Positions 31,201-43,639 of a stretch of DNA of 64,000 nt are shown here, piece by piece. Made by a program: the position numbers and the translations under genes. The stretch comes from Trichobilharzia regenti (taxonomy: Eukaryota; Platyhelminthes; Trematoda; Strigeidida; Schistosomatidae). Positions within the stretch are counted from its first letter, which is position 1. Each line of letters starts with the position of its first letter. The notes under the pieces were generated by a model, which saw only the letters and a list, made by a program, of their open reading frames with translations, made no database searches and had not been told where the DNA came from. The stretch spans positions 36,735,312 to 36,799,311 of the forward strand of contig OX235267.1 in NCBI GenBank assembly GCA_944472135.2. Direction: 5' to 3'.

Positions 31201-32754
31201 AGTAGTCAGCGTCCAGTTGGTGTATTTATCCTAAGAGTATTGTGGTATTGAAATCAGTTAAAAAAAAACTGGAATAGCTCACCTTTTCTCCCTGAATAAA
31301 TATTAGCGCTGCATTGTATCTCTCGTCGTGGGCTGCGTGTAGCGATAGTAAGTGTGTGGTTTTGATGACTTCCATCCAAGACTTGAAAGGAATACAAGTC
31401 AACTCAAGGTAGCAGATTTATCAGTGCACTGAGGCGTACACCCACTTCATCAATATTTCCTTGGCTACCTATACATAGATGGCTCAGTTCATTGTTGCAC
31501 CACTTGGCTTGACAACCATTTCATAGGATGTGCTTGGATATTTTGATGCATGTGAAACGTGAGTACTACGTTAAATACTATTTGATATTCAGTCATTCTA
31601 AGCTTAGTGATTTGGTAACCCAAAGTTAATTCTGTTCTGTATTCAACTGAGGCGTTTCTCTTTTCGGATATAACTTCTTTAGTGAAGAGACTACAGCAAG
31701 ATATGTAGATTTTAGACCAATGCATTAGGCATCCCGCTTCGATGTAGCCGTTGGTACATCGAAACCTGAGGATGTCTCACTCCGTATTGCAGAAGTAACA
31801 CCGGGCGTTATCGCCAAGATAACTCCTGAGCATGTCAGAGTAAAATGTACATTGAGAGGGAAACATCAGAAGAAAGCGAAAAGGAACTTATCACGACAGG
31901 AAATATCAGCTGTAGAAGTTTGAAGAACGACATGAACCTAGAAACTACCAGGTCAGCCAAAGGTGATTTAACAGTAGTCAAGGACAGATCGTGTTAAATT
32001 ATTGAGGTCAATGTACATGTTCGGGTAGGTTCATGTGAGGCTAACAAGAAAATTATGCGCAGTTTTGAATATGATCAAAATATCTACAGCTGATCGAGTA
32101 CACCGAATGAAGTCATCTGTGGGTGTATCGAACGGCTTGACTTAATACCTAGTGTGTCGATAGATGGGCTTAGAAATACTCTGACGTATGAGTTATCCAG
32201 ATATTTCGCCTCAACATTGGTTGTCCTTCTAGAGACCGGTCAGATTCTTCGCTAGTGAATTCATATGTAATGGAACGGAAGCTAGAGGAAATTTAAGCAG
32301 GGAAGGATGAAAAAGACGATTCATTTTGACGTAACACAAGTCGACACATTCATGTTCCGATTAATGCAGCTCTGGGAGTAGTAGGGATTGAACTTAAGAT
32401 TGACCGTGAACTTGCAAATAGAACTCAGGTTTTGGTTGTAGGAATTAAATTAGGTGTTTGCTGTATTGAAATTTCAAATTAATCTACCAAATGACAAATG
32501 GGTTTGTAATGGGATCAATATCTCCAATAGCTGTGAACATAATTATGGATCATTAGGAGGAAGTAAAGCTCTTAGAACACTTAATTCTGGGTTATAGTGG
32601 GGATATGTGAATGACACGTTCACCGCGTTGAAATCGAAACATACTGCTCATTTTTTCACACATAAACTCATTTGCAGAGGTAATTTAGTCCACTTTCGAA
32701 TTAGAAAATTAACAAGGTGCGTTAGTTGTGCTAAACTATAAAATGAAACCAGAT
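31201..32754. other. No recognisable feature
   Basis: Non-coding by inspection. A short minus-strand ORF at 31489-31725 has no recognisable domain. Confidence 0.4.
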
Positions 32755-33262
32755 AGTCGGTATCAGTAACTAAAGAAAACCGGTACATTCTAATAGGTAC
32801 TTAGACTTCGATTCATCCCACTGAGAGCCGGTGACGGTAGGTTTAGTTAAATGCCTATCTTTTAGAGGCTGAGGGTGGTGATGTTCATGGATAGTACGTT
32901 GTATGCTGACGCATAATCTGATACCCAGAACTTCTATATTATTCGTTCTGCATAGAGCAAAGACAAAGCAAAACACGAAATTACGAAGCATATTTTAGGA
33001 CCAAATGGTAGTGCGAGGTTGACTGCTTAACTAGCTAGGGATCGTGCACGAATATAAGAATAGAACTTGTGCAATATGGTAGAGTATAAATTTACCCACA
33101 ATGGAATCGTGCACGAACGTAACACGACGGCGTGTCAAATAGCGTGAATGCTTGACCGTGAGCCTTCAATTAAACAAGTCGACTTAAACAGTGGCGGTCA
33201 GCATCCAATGTTCAGTAATGAATGCTGTGGCTAATAGTTCTGGGGAATTACCTGCTGCTACA
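32755..33262 (-). mobile_element. Solo Ty3/gypsy LTR-like copy
   Basis: On the minus strand, starting TGTAGCAGCAGGTAATTCC at 33262, it follows the presumed gypsy LTR at 17532-17915 block by block (TGAACATTGGATGCTGACC, GTTTAAGTCGACTTGTTTA, CGTCGTGT, TTTGGTCCT, TTGCTTTG, AAGTTCTG). No integrase lies beside it. The insertion of CGTGCACGA-flanked DNA at about 33045-33115 makes this copy longer. Limits are approximate. Confidence 0.55.
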
Positions 33263-34879
33263 GTCTAATCGAGTCGGGAGTCTAACTAGTAAATTAGGAG
33301 ATTAATTAATTAATGAAATCAAATAAATAAGAAAAACAATACTAATGGTTCTAAATAAGCATCTCCCAGAGATAACCTTTTTCGGCTTAAGGACCCGATA
33401 GGTTCAGTTGAGAAAAATACTATAATTTACCTAATATCATGTAATGACTGTTTGGTCAATTATATAGGTGACACTATTAGATTGGGACAGATAAGTTTTA
33501 GGAATATATGGATTTACCTAGATCTATAATGATTCACCCTGATAAGTTAAATAATCTAGAATAAAGCTTCGTGACAGCAATGCATCCATTTGCATGCTAT
33601 TACACAATAGGGTGGGACAGGCCGAGAGAGCTGAATTACCGAATAGAATTAGCACCAAACACAACTTAGTGTCTTTACCAGATATTAGGAAAATTGCAAT
33701 AAAAACAGGAGAGTGTAAAACCATGTGAAGCGAATTATGAAGTCGTGTGAATCCTTTGATAGTGATTTGTTCTTGAGACGTCATCAAGTTAGTAATGCTG
33801 TATACCTGTGAGTTATATCGAATATACTTAGACGATGTGAAATAATATTCTGCTACAGTGTCCCAATTCTGCACTTACATCAAGTAGATCACATGAGCTG
33901 ATAAAGTTCATCTCAAGATGAGTGTGTGGATGGTTATTAATTCCCACCTATTCACACGTTGGAAGTTGACTCCTGAAAATACCCAAAACTGATGGAACGT
34001 TGGTGTTGTTTGACAGTAGACCCCAGGGGACAACTGCCTGAGACCAGTCATACATGCCAATTTGAGTTGGTTTTTGCAATTATGTCCTTATGAAGATCTT
34101 ACCGTTGGCTATGGAATACTTCAAGCTGTGATGTACAGTTTTCGCAGTTGACCTTTTCTAACCACACCCCCCCCCACATCAGAGAGGTAGTATAGTTTGC
34201 TTGCTGATCGTCTGGGGGAAACACCTTACTTCTGTTACATCTCTATTCATCAGCAGTACAACTTCACCCTCAAGCCTCCAATATGTTGCAAGAGACTTGG
34301 ACTATGATGGCAACTGCTTCTGGTTTAACTTCTATGTCAACGACCTCTGTTAAGGTAGGGAGTTCATTTCAACAAGTGTAACTTTACTTTAGCTTTACTG
34401 TTTATATTAGCAAGGTTTTATTAATGATTCATGAATTAATTGTTGAATGAAGAATCCCTGAGATCAATTATTACGGAATAACAACACAGGTCTACTACTT
34501 AGACAGTTGATTAAATCAACGCTTACTGGTATGTTGTAGAATACTATCTTAAGCCTAGGTGTCTACTGTAAAATTGTAGCTTTTTTATAAGCACCAGTGC
34601 CGGTTGTCCTATTTCTTAAATTTACAGATCAATTCTTCTTATCCTTTTTGCAACCAACAAGGGCACTCATTGACAAACTCTGAAGGCTAAGGTAACCTGT
34701 TGAGCCAATTAAAGAAAATAATATAATTTACGAAATACCTTGCAATGACTGTGACACCAACTACCATAGGTCAGAACGGTAGATCGGGAGTATTCGGACT
34801 ATGGAAAGGTAGGGATTTAGTGAAGTGTCGAATGACTGAACTCATGAAGATGATTAGTTTAGACAAACACTCAACAATT
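33263..34879. other. No recognisable feature
   Basis: AT-rich sequence with a short ATTAATTAATTAAT run at about 33302 and a C-rich run at about 34168. The minus-strand ORF at 33524-33874 (116 codons) has no recognisable domain and is probably incidental. Confidence 0.4.
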
Positions 34880-35280
34880 GAATTTAATAATAATAATAAT
34901 AATACTCTACTTTATTCCAAAAACAGTACTTGTAATACAGAATGGAACTGTCAGCATTTGTCACAATGTTGCATCTGATTTACTTAAAATATAAATAAAA
35001 TCAAAAATTAAAACAAAAGTAACCGGAGGAATTTGTCCACGTTTACGATATAAGGTCAAAAATATTCGAAACACGAACTGAGATTATTAAATATAATAAT
35101 AATAATAATAATAACAGTGGGTTTGTTTCAAATAGTATTGTCGATTCAGTTTGCAAATTTTAGCATGTTATAGATTATTGGATCTTATGTTCTATTGATG
35201 TAGTATAGTGAGGGAAAATATAAAATTAACTGTTATTAACACAGCTTAAATGATGTTCACACTTATAAAAAAAAATAAAC
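34880..35280 (+). repeat. Unclassified ~400-bp dispersed repeat, copy 1
   Basis: Starts in an (AAT)n run and continues CTACTTTATTCC and AACAGTACTTGTAATAC, with GAGGAATTTGTCCACGTTTA and GTTATAGATTATTGGATC inside. It is a direct repeat of 46975-47370, roughly 95 percent identical by eye, ending in an A-rich tail. No ORF and no tRNA-like promoter seen. Confidence 0.8.
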
Positions 35281-35439
35281 AAAAACTTTACTCACAATAA
35301 GGTGGGATAGGGCTTCAGTTCTAAAAATTAATGCAGGTAGGTGGAGTAGGAGATTACCTAGTGATTCTTGTTACTTGAATCTACACTTAGCGCATGTGCA
35401 ATAGAAATGACACAGTGCCAATACGAGGACTGGACTACA

Positions 35440-36330
35440 TCGACTCCTGGCTTAAACATGGGGAGTGAAGTAGTAGAACGTGTTGACTCCCTGACTTATT
35501 TGGGAATTTGCATCAGCCAGCGCCAATACGTTAATCGCTGACGAAATCTCAGCACGGATACACAAGGCTCGTTTGTCATTTGTCAACTTACTCCATCTCT
35601 ATTGTAGACATGATATCCTGCTACTGACCACAGGAACAGTGTACTACTCAGCATTTCGCTTTGTTCTCCTGTATGCAAGTGAGACATGGCCATTCAAAGT
35701 GGAATATATGAAATGACTGACTGTCTTTGATTATAGATGTCTGCGTTCTATCTACATTCCTTCTTAATGGGTAGGTGTAATAAGTTGAGTCATATTGTGG
35801 TTATATATCGGGTGCTAGGTAAACAGGGGAAATCAAGCGAAAAAGTTGTGAAGGTACTTCGGGTGAGATGGTTAGAACATGTGTTACGCATGTCTAGCCA
35901 TTGCCTTCCTCGATGGGCGATGTTAGCTGACACTGGATCAGGCCGGAAAGGAGCTAGTGGTGGTCAAACGAAAACATGGCTTCATCAGTCAATGAAATCT
36001 GTAACAGTCTGTTTGAGCCAGCCACGCAAAGAGATGTAGGCTTCCTAACTGGTTGGGGTCCTTGGGATGGTAAGAACTAATGAAGACTGGAGACACAATT
36101 GGTGATACAGCTCAAAATCGTTCTCAATAGCTGGGCTAGATACATTCACTTTTTGTGATTTATTTGTCATATCCGATAAAACTCTATTGTTCTTTCATAT
36201 TAACATTTTATTCTGCTTCACACTTCTGTTCATTATTTCTCTTCATTCTCTTCTCTTGCCTTGGTTTGTGTGCTACTTGGAGAGTGGCAACTTGAACTGT
36301 TGCATATCAATGCTATGTTCCATGTTGAAA
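35440..36330 (+). pseudogene. 5'-truncated RTE LINE (SR2-like), 3' end
   Basis: Frames with stops match the end of the LINE at 58125-61950, from the block EVVERVDSLTYLGICIS to VLGKQGKSSEKVVKVLRVRW, LEHVLRMSSHCLPRWAMLAD and GRKGASGGQTKTWLHQ. It shares the family with 28351-29190. The 100-codon open stretch at 35737-36039 is part of this remnant. Confidence 0.82.
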
Positions 36331-36680
36331 CCATTCAGTCAGTCACTAATACAGATGGAAAATATTACTACCAATCAAATAGAAGAATAAGAAATAATGG
36401 AGTTATATAAACGAATTCGGAAAGATATGTGAGTGACTTTATATGATCAAAAACAGTAATAAATTGTGATCGAAATGTTATCAGTGTGTTGTTATTAAAT
36501 AAATTTTCCCCATGATGGGATTATTCCTTACCACTAGTCAAAATATCGCTATCGGAACTCAGGAAAAAAGGAAGGTTTCTACGAATTATATGCTACCAGC
36601 TGACAATCGATGCAACTGCTACAAATAAGAGATATTTGTGATTTCATTGCAATTTTTGAAATTTTTATGATTAATTCTAA

Positions 36681-36910
36681 CAACTGCGTCGGTGGCATAG
36701 CGGTTAATACGCTCGCCGACCATGCACATGGTCCGGGGTTCGATCCCCGGCCACTAGACGCACTCCTTGACCTCGCTAAGCCAGAAATAATGCTGTTAAA
36801 GAGGAAAAGTTGAGCATAAGGCTAGCAACTCCATCGTGTAAAATAAAAACTGCTACAGAAACTTCAAGCCTGTAGCTTGAAGCCCTATGTTCCACTTGGG
36901 ACGTGAAGGA
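36681..36910 (+). mobile_element. tRNA-derived SINE (family A)
   Basis: Begins GCGTCGGTGGCATAGCGG with the B box GGGGTTCGATCCCC, then a body with GGCTAGCAACTCC and CTGCTACAGAAACTTCA, and an A-rich end at about 36905. It resembles a tRNA over the first 75 bases, but the 3' acceptor half is replaced by SINE body, so it is not a tRNA gene. Confidence 0.82.
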
Positions 36911-37769
36911 AAAAAAATTTCGATAACTGGAAGCTGAAAATTGTCAAGTAATACTTCTGTCTACTCTATACCAATATAAGTAGATTGTATTTATAATCAA
37001 AAAGTCATGAGAAATTGGTCAATCTCACGAAGTATTGTACCAACAGAAGGCAAGGGCCAGGCAACAGATCGTTTATTAAGGAAATCAACACTTATTTATA
37101 TATTTTCATGTACATTATTATAGCTTATTCAGTAAAACAAACACGGTCTTCTGATTGGTTGTTTCTCGCGGAAAGTTAACCTTTCATCTCTTTGTGACTG
37201 TTTCTTGAATGTCAGATCATCTATATGTAAACTGTATCCGCCTACGCGAAGTCTGCTGTGGTCGGTTGTTGAATCAGTCTTGTTCATATTTTCTCACGAC
37301 CAATATTTGGGACATAAACATTGACGTAAATTAATGTCTACCAATTTAGCTAGCAGCATGCTCTCACCACAGTATGAACGCAGTTTCCACTACTTGTCAT
37401 TTATATTCCAAACTATGAACTGCACTTATTATGTCAGGGCTAATGATACTTCTCAGTTCCCTGGATTGAAGTAGGTGCGATGGGATTCATACCTGTGACA
37501 AACTGTCTGGAAGTGGAGTGCCCAAGTTAATGAAAATTAAGATGCCATTTCATTTTAGATGGCAAGTAGTGTCACATTATGGTGAAATGTAACTTGACTG
37601 CGATCAAACTTCACCAATTGTAATAACTGAAAACCAATCTATTTCTCTTTATTAACTAGCCTGAAGATAAATTCAACACAAATCTTACCAAAAAATTAAA
37701 ACCAACATCATCTAACAAGACAGGTTTTATTATATTTACTCAGCTTCAACCCTAGTTTAAAAAAATTCC
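36911..37769. other. No recognisable feature
   Basis: AT-rich, no ORF of note, no repeat copy recognised. Confidence 0.4.
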
Positions 37770-37990
37770 TTTACGTTCCCGGTGAAACATAGAATTTCAA
37801 GTTACAGCTCTGAGGTTTCAGTAGCACTGGTTTCAAATTTTTACGGCGTGAGGTTGCTAGTCTCACACCCAACCTTCCCTCTTTACCGGGGTTGGGGAAG
37901 TTCAGGAATGGTTTGGCAGGGGATCGAACCCCAGACCACACGAGGCGTGGTTGGCAAGCATTCTACCTCTGAACCACCGACGCCCATGAA
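37770..37990 (-). mobile_element. tRNA-Gly-like SINE (family A type body)
   Basis: On the minus strand it starts GCGTCGGTGGTTCAGAGG and has the B box GGGGTTCGATCCCC, very like tRNA-Gly. The sequence expected to pair with the acceptor is absent, and the body goes on with GAGGTTGCTAGTCTC-type sequence, so it is a SINE. The body (reverse of GAGGCTAGCAACCCC...CTACAGAAACTTC) is shared with 36681-36910, 43640-43870 and 50645-50865. Confidence 0.8.
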
Positions 37991-38339
37991 TCTAGAGTGC
38001 AGTGGCTTCACACTTTATCATCAATCAGCGAAAGATAAAAATCATTCAGTCCCAACCTAGTAACTGAACTGTTCAGTTATATGCTGGAATCACAGTTTTA
38101 AAGTGCTGAACTTCATTCCTGAAAAGTTGATGCTTGTACATCGCTGTAGAGTCTCCATCAAAAACAAAGCTCTCATTCAGTACTTTTAAATTTTCAATGG
38201 CTTCTCTTTAGTTTATTTCTTTAGATGGTAAAATCAACCCTGAGGTCATTGAAATTTCTATGAAACAAGCTAGTAAGAATATAGAATTAAGGTTTCATAT
38301 AGTTTTCTATAGTTTTGTTTGTAAGGGTTAGTTATGTTT

Positions 38340-38460
38340 TTACGAGTTGATCACAGATTGATGTCAGTTAGAGTTCTAGTGAGAAGTCGTGACCAGTGAG
38401 GTCCAGTTAGATGTCACGTGTGTGAATGGATGTCCCACCAATACTTTCCAAGACGCTCAG
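38340..38460 (+). repeat. Fragment of the hairpin-type repeat (single arm)
   Basis: AGTGAGAAGTCGTGACCAG and GGATGTCCCACCAATAC match one side of the hairpin repeat at 46636-46731; the opposite arm is not present. Another single-arm copy is at about 56040-56105. Confidence 0.55.
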
Positions 38461-38929
38461 GCCAAGTCTGAAAACTATGCAGAGGAGGGCTTGACTTTTG
38501 ATATCAACGTTACAAATTTGAATCTTAATCCTCATGCTAAGTGTTTCTATTCATAAATGTAAGTTGTACGACATAAATCGAGGCCAGTACTGTGAACACT
38601 GTATTTATAATTGAATTACACACTTAAAGCACCATTGTACGGAGAATCTAAGCAAGTTTATAAACATTACTGGACAATGAGATTACACCATTTACTGAGA
38701 GTTAGAACTGTGACTACTTCTCGAATTTTTACACTTCACCTCAGTATGCATACAATAGATAGTTTCTGAATTCAATTATCAGATGACTGAGTGCTTATCA
38801 CTCTGTGTAATTTGTATTCACATGTATTTTAGAAAGTTGAATAGTGTGAATTTGTTTTTGGATTAATGAAGACTGCATATAATTTAGTATTTTCTCTCAT
38901 TAGCGGGTTTTTCGCCAATCTTAAGTAAG

Positions 38930-39000
38930 TCGATATATTAGATAGTTGGAGACAATCGGAAGGAGGCCTTGGACCTAGGTTTCATGCTGGTTCGCACTCA
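38930..39000 (-). mobile_element. Short SINE (family C) 3' fragment
   Basis: The segment with GATAGTTGGAGACAATCGG and GCCTTGGACCTAGGTTTC is the reverse complement of the end of the SINE at 43170-43400. Confidence 0.65.
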
Positions 39001-39195
39001 CTCGCGCTAAATCACAAATTGGTAGAAGTTAGAACTCAGGTGCTGGGCATTGAATCGGGTCCCAGTGGCTGAATGGTATACGTGCTTGCCTTGTAACCGG
39101 AAGCTCCTGGGTTCGAATCCCAGTGGCTGCGTACTGCCGGTGATTCCCAAACTAGGATAAAACAGCTGTCCAGTACTCCGTGGTTTTTAATGTTT
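39001..39195 (+). mobile_element. tRNA-derived SINE with degenerate hammerhead (family B)
   Basis: A leader AAATTGGTAGAAGTTAGAAC is followed by the A-box-like GTGGCTGAATGG and B box GGGTTCGAATCCC, then TTCCCAAACTAGGAT and CAGCTGTCCAGTAC. The last part can be laid on a hammerhead scheme: the outer GTACTG and CAGTAC pair, but the core reads CCGGTGA instead of CTGATGA and AAAA instead of GAAA. It is probably inactive as a ribozyme. Confidence 0.7.
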
Positions 39196-39554
39196 CATAT
39201 AGTGTCAAAATTTTGAAATTCATATGTTATATAAAGAGATAAGAAGGTATATAAATATGTACTACTGAGAGTTATTGCTTGGTCTGTTAGACACTTAACT
39301 AGGCCTGCCTTCATAGACAAATAACGGATGAGACGAATTAAGGTCTAAGTATCTATTAGACTGCGTTGAGTTTTTATAAACGCTGATGCGTACATAGATT
39401 ACCATTTCCTGTTTGTTTTATTTTACAGTCTAAATTCCTTCTTCAAAGCTGAGGTGATTTTATCTTAAATCAAATATTATATCATATTCAAATAGATTGT
39501 TAACCATACAACTAAAATTTTTATTTTATTTTTTTTTATTTATTTTTTTTATTT

Positions 39555-39740
39555 TATGGTTACAGCTTGATTCCACACCGTATTTTTGGTACAAGTGGGG
39601 AATTTTCAGCGTGGATATCGGTAGCCCAAAATTCGCAGGCCAACCATAGATATCAGGTGTGCGTCGGCGAGGGCTCGAACCCCGGACCATGTGCATGGTC
39701 GGCGAGAGTCCTAACCACTGTGCCACCGACGCACATGATG
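39555..39740 (-). mobile_element. tRNA-derived SINE (family A)
   Basis: Minus-strand copy: GCGTCGGTGGCACAGTGG, B box GGGGTTCGAGCCC, and the body with ATTTTGGGCTACCGATATCC, similar to 28046-28250 and ending in A-rich sequence at 39520-39550. Its first 75 bases even close a 7-bp acceptor-like helix (GCGTCGG with CCGACGC), but the anticodon arm does not fold properly. Confidence 0.82.
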
Positions 39741-39879
39741 ACGCACATATCATGATCAGGAGATCCGGAATAACTTCAATATATATATATATGAAAAGAA
39801 TTGATAACAGAATAAGATAGTTTAAGATCTGTGAAAAATGCACATAAAAATCTTTCTCAAAAGAATGGTTATTGAACAA

Positions 39880-40500
39880 AGAATATGCTTTTCGATAACT
39901 TGCTCTTCATCAGGTCCTACACTTATAAATGCATAATAGTGAATGAATTAATGTTAATAACAACAACAGTAATTTCATACATTTATTCCCCTTAATGAAT
40001 TTGAACAAAGCAAGAACTACAGTTTTAGCAGAATAAAATGGTACCATCTTTTATTTCGTTGCCTTCTCGTCAGCTGCTTACATGGCAAAGACATTATTAA
40101 ATATATCTACAACAACAATTTTAACATACTTGCTTAGAGTTCAGTTTAAACAAAAATCAATCGATCAATATACTCATACACTAAAAATATATACATATAT
40201 AAATATGCAACATTAACCACTATTCCGAACAATAATAATCAAACACAATGGAAAATTTTAGCATTTCACATTCGGAGGAAAGAGAGGTGAAATTATCCAG
40301 TTACCAGGGCAAAGAAAGGCTGATAACCGCTTCTTTCTGGACGCATAAATCAGGTTTCATGCGCAGTGTTGTTTAAATAACATCGAATCAATAATAATAA
40401 TCTCAATGGATTACGGTTCGATGGCATCAACATAACAATGCACTGAATATCAGAATAATTGGGAAAAATAGTAATAACACATTCATGAATTTGCAGTCTT
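39880..40500 (+). repeat. Penelope-like terminal repeat region, probable
   Basis: TTTTCGATAACTTGCTCTTC and CATCAGG at about 39892-39917, and ATCGAATCA...GCACTGAATATCAG at about 40383-40450, recur in order at 41325-41350 and 41415-41480, just before a GIY-YIG fragment. Direct repeats in this position and the CATCAGG end signal fit Penelope-like elements. The in-between ORF on the minus strand at 40427-40720 is not recognised. Confidence 0.4.
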
Positions 40501-41309
40501 CACTGAAGGCCAGCCAGGGCAGTAGTAGTGGCTGGTTGGACTTGCTTCTTTTGCACACAAAACACTGGTTGTTTAAGGTGAATCGCGATAGCCTCTGTTG
40601 TTTGGAGCATGCGGTACCTCGATGTTTTTGGCAATTTATTTGGTACCCGGTAGATGATAGAGAAGGATTCTTCAATGTTGGCTGGCTTTTTGGCCGGCTG
40701 GTTTTGACCAGGTGGTCCAATATCGAACTGTTGATGGCTTTTACTACACTAATTCATTCACTAATACGCATATATATAACTGTAGAACCTAATGATGAAG
40801 TTATTGAAAAGAATATTTTTTGTTCAGTAAGCATTCTTTTGAAAAATTTATGAAAAAAGGTTACTGACTGCAATATTCCTGATGACTGGTCGTAAATATT
40901 TCGCCTACCAACAGCTTAATTGGGTGTCAGTGAGTGTAAACTAGTTGAGTTACTTTTACGCAGTCCATCATCGCTGACATGAGACCACTGAATTGGTGTG
41001 TGTGTGTGTGTGGTTAGAGAGGTTTTCGAGAAGTTTAATGGTCTTATCATACAGAGAAAAAGTGCAAAAATATTCATTTAAATAACGTGAATATTACGAG
41101 TCACAGGCGCAAGCACACACACACACGTTTCCACCTTCCCTGATGATCGGCGTCAAACTGTGAGGAGTCTCAATTCATTCATAAACAACGATGTTTATTT
41201 ACAGTTAACAGTTTAACTAGTTAAAACATTCACAATGCCTTGATAAAACATTATTATTATTATTGATTAAAGATGCCCACTAAAGATAAGTGAAGATTGA
41301 TTCGTGAGC

Positions 41310-42060
41310 AAAGAATATTCAGATTTTCGATAACTGTCGCATCAGATTCTACACTTACATGTCCATAATAATTAAACGATTATTGTTCTTAACAATACTA
41401 ATGTTTTTTGCATACCATCGAATCAGTAAGACCAGTAAATTACAGTTCAAAGGCACAAATAACACTAGACTGAATATCAGATATATTAAGAATAATGATA
41501 CAGAATTTATCTATTCCACAGGAGCAGCTGAACTGATAGATGCAATAAGAAGTGGCTAACACTGTCTAGTGACCAGTAAGCTGCAGCTCATGATTTCCAC
41601 ACAACCAGTTGTCATTCCAAAACTGAAAGGTTAGTTAGCCTCCTCTGATTATATCTATCAATTCAAGTGCAGCTGTGGTGGAGCCAGTTATATTTACCGT
41701 TAGTTGTTTTAGGAACCTAATTTTTTGTGCTTGAGAACACCTACCACTGTGGTTATATTCGATCATCTCGTTTCAGCAGGCCACAAACCTGGCTTGCACT
41801 GAAGAGTCTTTCTCTATCATCTGTCGGGTATCGAATAAGCTACTAAAAGGCTTGTAGGTAGCAGACGCAGCAAACAGGCCTTCGTGATTCGCTTAAATCA
41901 ACTGGAACTGTGAATGCTGAAGAAACAGGCCCAGCCACTAGTGATATCTTGGCCCACTGTGGAAACTACAAAGTTCATGAATTCTGTGTAGCCTCCCTTA
42001 ATTTATCTGATATTTAATCAGTTTATAATTACATTGCATTACATACATTATGTCTCACTC
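41310..42060 (+). pseudogene. Penelope-like element fragment with GIY-YIG remnant
   Basis: Plus-strand frames at about 41620-41860 read YIYQFKCSCGGASYIY, then GHKPGLH further on, matching the GIY-YIG endonuclease at 51187-51483 and 46126-46347 (IYQF..C...YIG). Stops interrupt it within 20 codons of the motif. Penelope-like elements join a reverse transcriptase to such an endonuclease; no RT was found here. Confidence 0.6.
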
Positions 42061-42179
42061 TTCTTACTGATGCTTTTCGAATGTAATCACCTAACGATGG
42101 TATTGATTGATTCGATGTAATTTGGGACAGCATTCATGTTGTTATTGAGAATATTTCCTTAATTATTGTAATATATTAT

Positions 42180-43030
42180 TGTTTCCTTTAATTCCTAGAG
42201 GAACATAGGGCTTCAGACACACGTCTCCATTGCGTTTGGTTATCTGCCGGCGTTTTCACCTGGCTTCACGTCTGCCCACATGCTTCCATCTCCTCTTCGC
42301 ATAATCTCCTCCTCTATGTCACCCTCAGACTGACGACCAACTCGCCCCTTCCCATTCGAGTTCTACTCGAGTGATGGTCTGGCATGTGATGTTACTTGAT
42401 GATGGTTTGTTTTCTCAGAGCATGGGCAGTCAATCTACCTGCGTTTCTTCCTGCATATTTGTTGCACAGTCGCTTTGTGCTGGACTGGTTCGTTCATTGC
42501 CAAAGATCTCTTCCCGTTGCTGGTCTTTTCTGGCCGGCCATCTGATGTTGAGTATGGAGCATCTGCAGGCGAATGTTGATGAAGGTGTGTAATTTGTTCG
42601 AAGTGCCTTTCGTGACACACCAAGTTTCTGATCTGTATAGTGAGTAGCATTGACTGATTCAACATTGGAGTTTAAAATCTGGATCTTATTTTTCATGCTG
42701 AGTACTATTGATCTCCACACAAACTTGAGAGAAATGAAAGCTCGCCTTGCTTTCCCAATCTTTTCTTTGATATCCTTATCAGTTCCATCCGCCTGTAGTT
42801 GAAACGAAGCTTCACAGGTAGGTAGGGTGGGTAGTTGAAGGAGGTCGCTTCTTTCAAATTTCTTCCGTTTTGTGCTGATCGTTGTCCGTTGCTGTTTCTG
42901 TTGACCAGGAATCTTCATCACCTCTGTCTTCTCAATGTTCACCTGAAGTCCTATCTTTGATGCTTCTTTTATCGCCAACTTGTTGCTTTTCACTTGGATA
43001 TCTTCCAGTTTGTGTGAAACAAGTCATATA
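42180..43030 (-). pseudogene. RTE-type LINE (second family) 3' fragment
   Basis: The minus-strand frame at 42430-42993 reads MKSNKLAIKEASKIGLQVNI, EVMKIPGQQKQQRTTIS and IKEKIGKARRAFISLKFVWR, then RCSILNIRWPARKDQQ, the same family as the open frame at 62687-64000 (SNKLAEEASKIGLQVNIDKT). It covers the region after the polymerase active site to the 3' end at about 42190, which reads CCTAGAGGAACATAGGGC on the plus strand. A frameshift lies near 42560. Confidence 0.82.
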
Positions 43031-43169
43031 TATTATCAGTGAAATTCAGATCCTCCAGTTTTCTTGATATAATAATAATAATAATCATAAGTTTTAATGA
43101 TATTATGAAGAAAAAAATAAACTATACCTAGTATTTTTTCTAGATTTCCATATTTGTATAGTAAAATGT

Positions 43170-43400
43170 ATGAATCCCACTGTTATTTGCCCAGTGGTAA
43201 CATCTCTGACTGCAGGCAGCACTGGGTGACGCGGGTTTGAATCTCGGAAGGGTCATGACTTCCTTCAAGGCAGCTGCAGATACGCCTTGCTGACTGACTG
43301 GTGAATGCCAACTAGCCCGAAACATAGGTCCAAGGCTTCCTATGGCCGACTGCCTCCAACTATCTAATATCAACAAATCAATGTGCATTATGATGGCGAG
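43170..43400 (+). mobile_element. tRNA-derived SINE (family C)
   Basis: TTTGCCCAGTGGTAACATC and the B box CGGGTTTGAATCTC give a tRNA-like head, followed by CAACTAGCCCGAAACATAGG and CTGCCTCCAACTATC. The end is shared with 38930-39000 in reverse. Confidence 0.65.
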
Positions 43401-43514
43401 CTACCCAGAATGGTGGTCACATTGCAAACCTGACTGACTGATAGAATTCAGTCTGCACCAAAGAAAGAACTAGACACGTCGCATTAGTTACTAGTGTCCA
43501 ATCAAAATAAGTCG

Positions 43515-43540
43515 ATATATATATATATATATATATATTT
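43515..43540. repeat. (AT)n microsatellite
   Basis: An uninterrupted run of about 13 AT dinucleotides. Confidence 0.95.
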
Positions 43541-43639
43541 GTAACCTAGCATTATAAGTCAGCTACAACTAATAAATAGTCCACTCAATAATCAGTTTCG
43601 TTTGTTTCGTTTTTCTTCCTTTCCTTTGTTGTTCCAAGT

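Noticed and set aside
37900..37985. tRNA-Gly gene on the minus strand
   Set aside because: Good D and T arm similarity, but the 3' acceptor strand is missing and a SINE body follows.
39660..39738. Functional tRNA gene on the minus strand
   Set aside because: The acceptor-like helix and T arm fold, but no proper 5-bp anticodon stem with a 7-base loop can be drawn, and the sequence continues into a SINE body shared with other copies.
40427..40853. Overlapping ORFs of 97 and 122 codons on opposite strands
   Set aside because: No recognisable domain; low complexity and position between Penelope-like repeats suggest chance frames.
40860..40910. Hammerhead ribozyme at CCTGATGACTGGTCG
   Set aside because: There is no GAAA and no matching helix.
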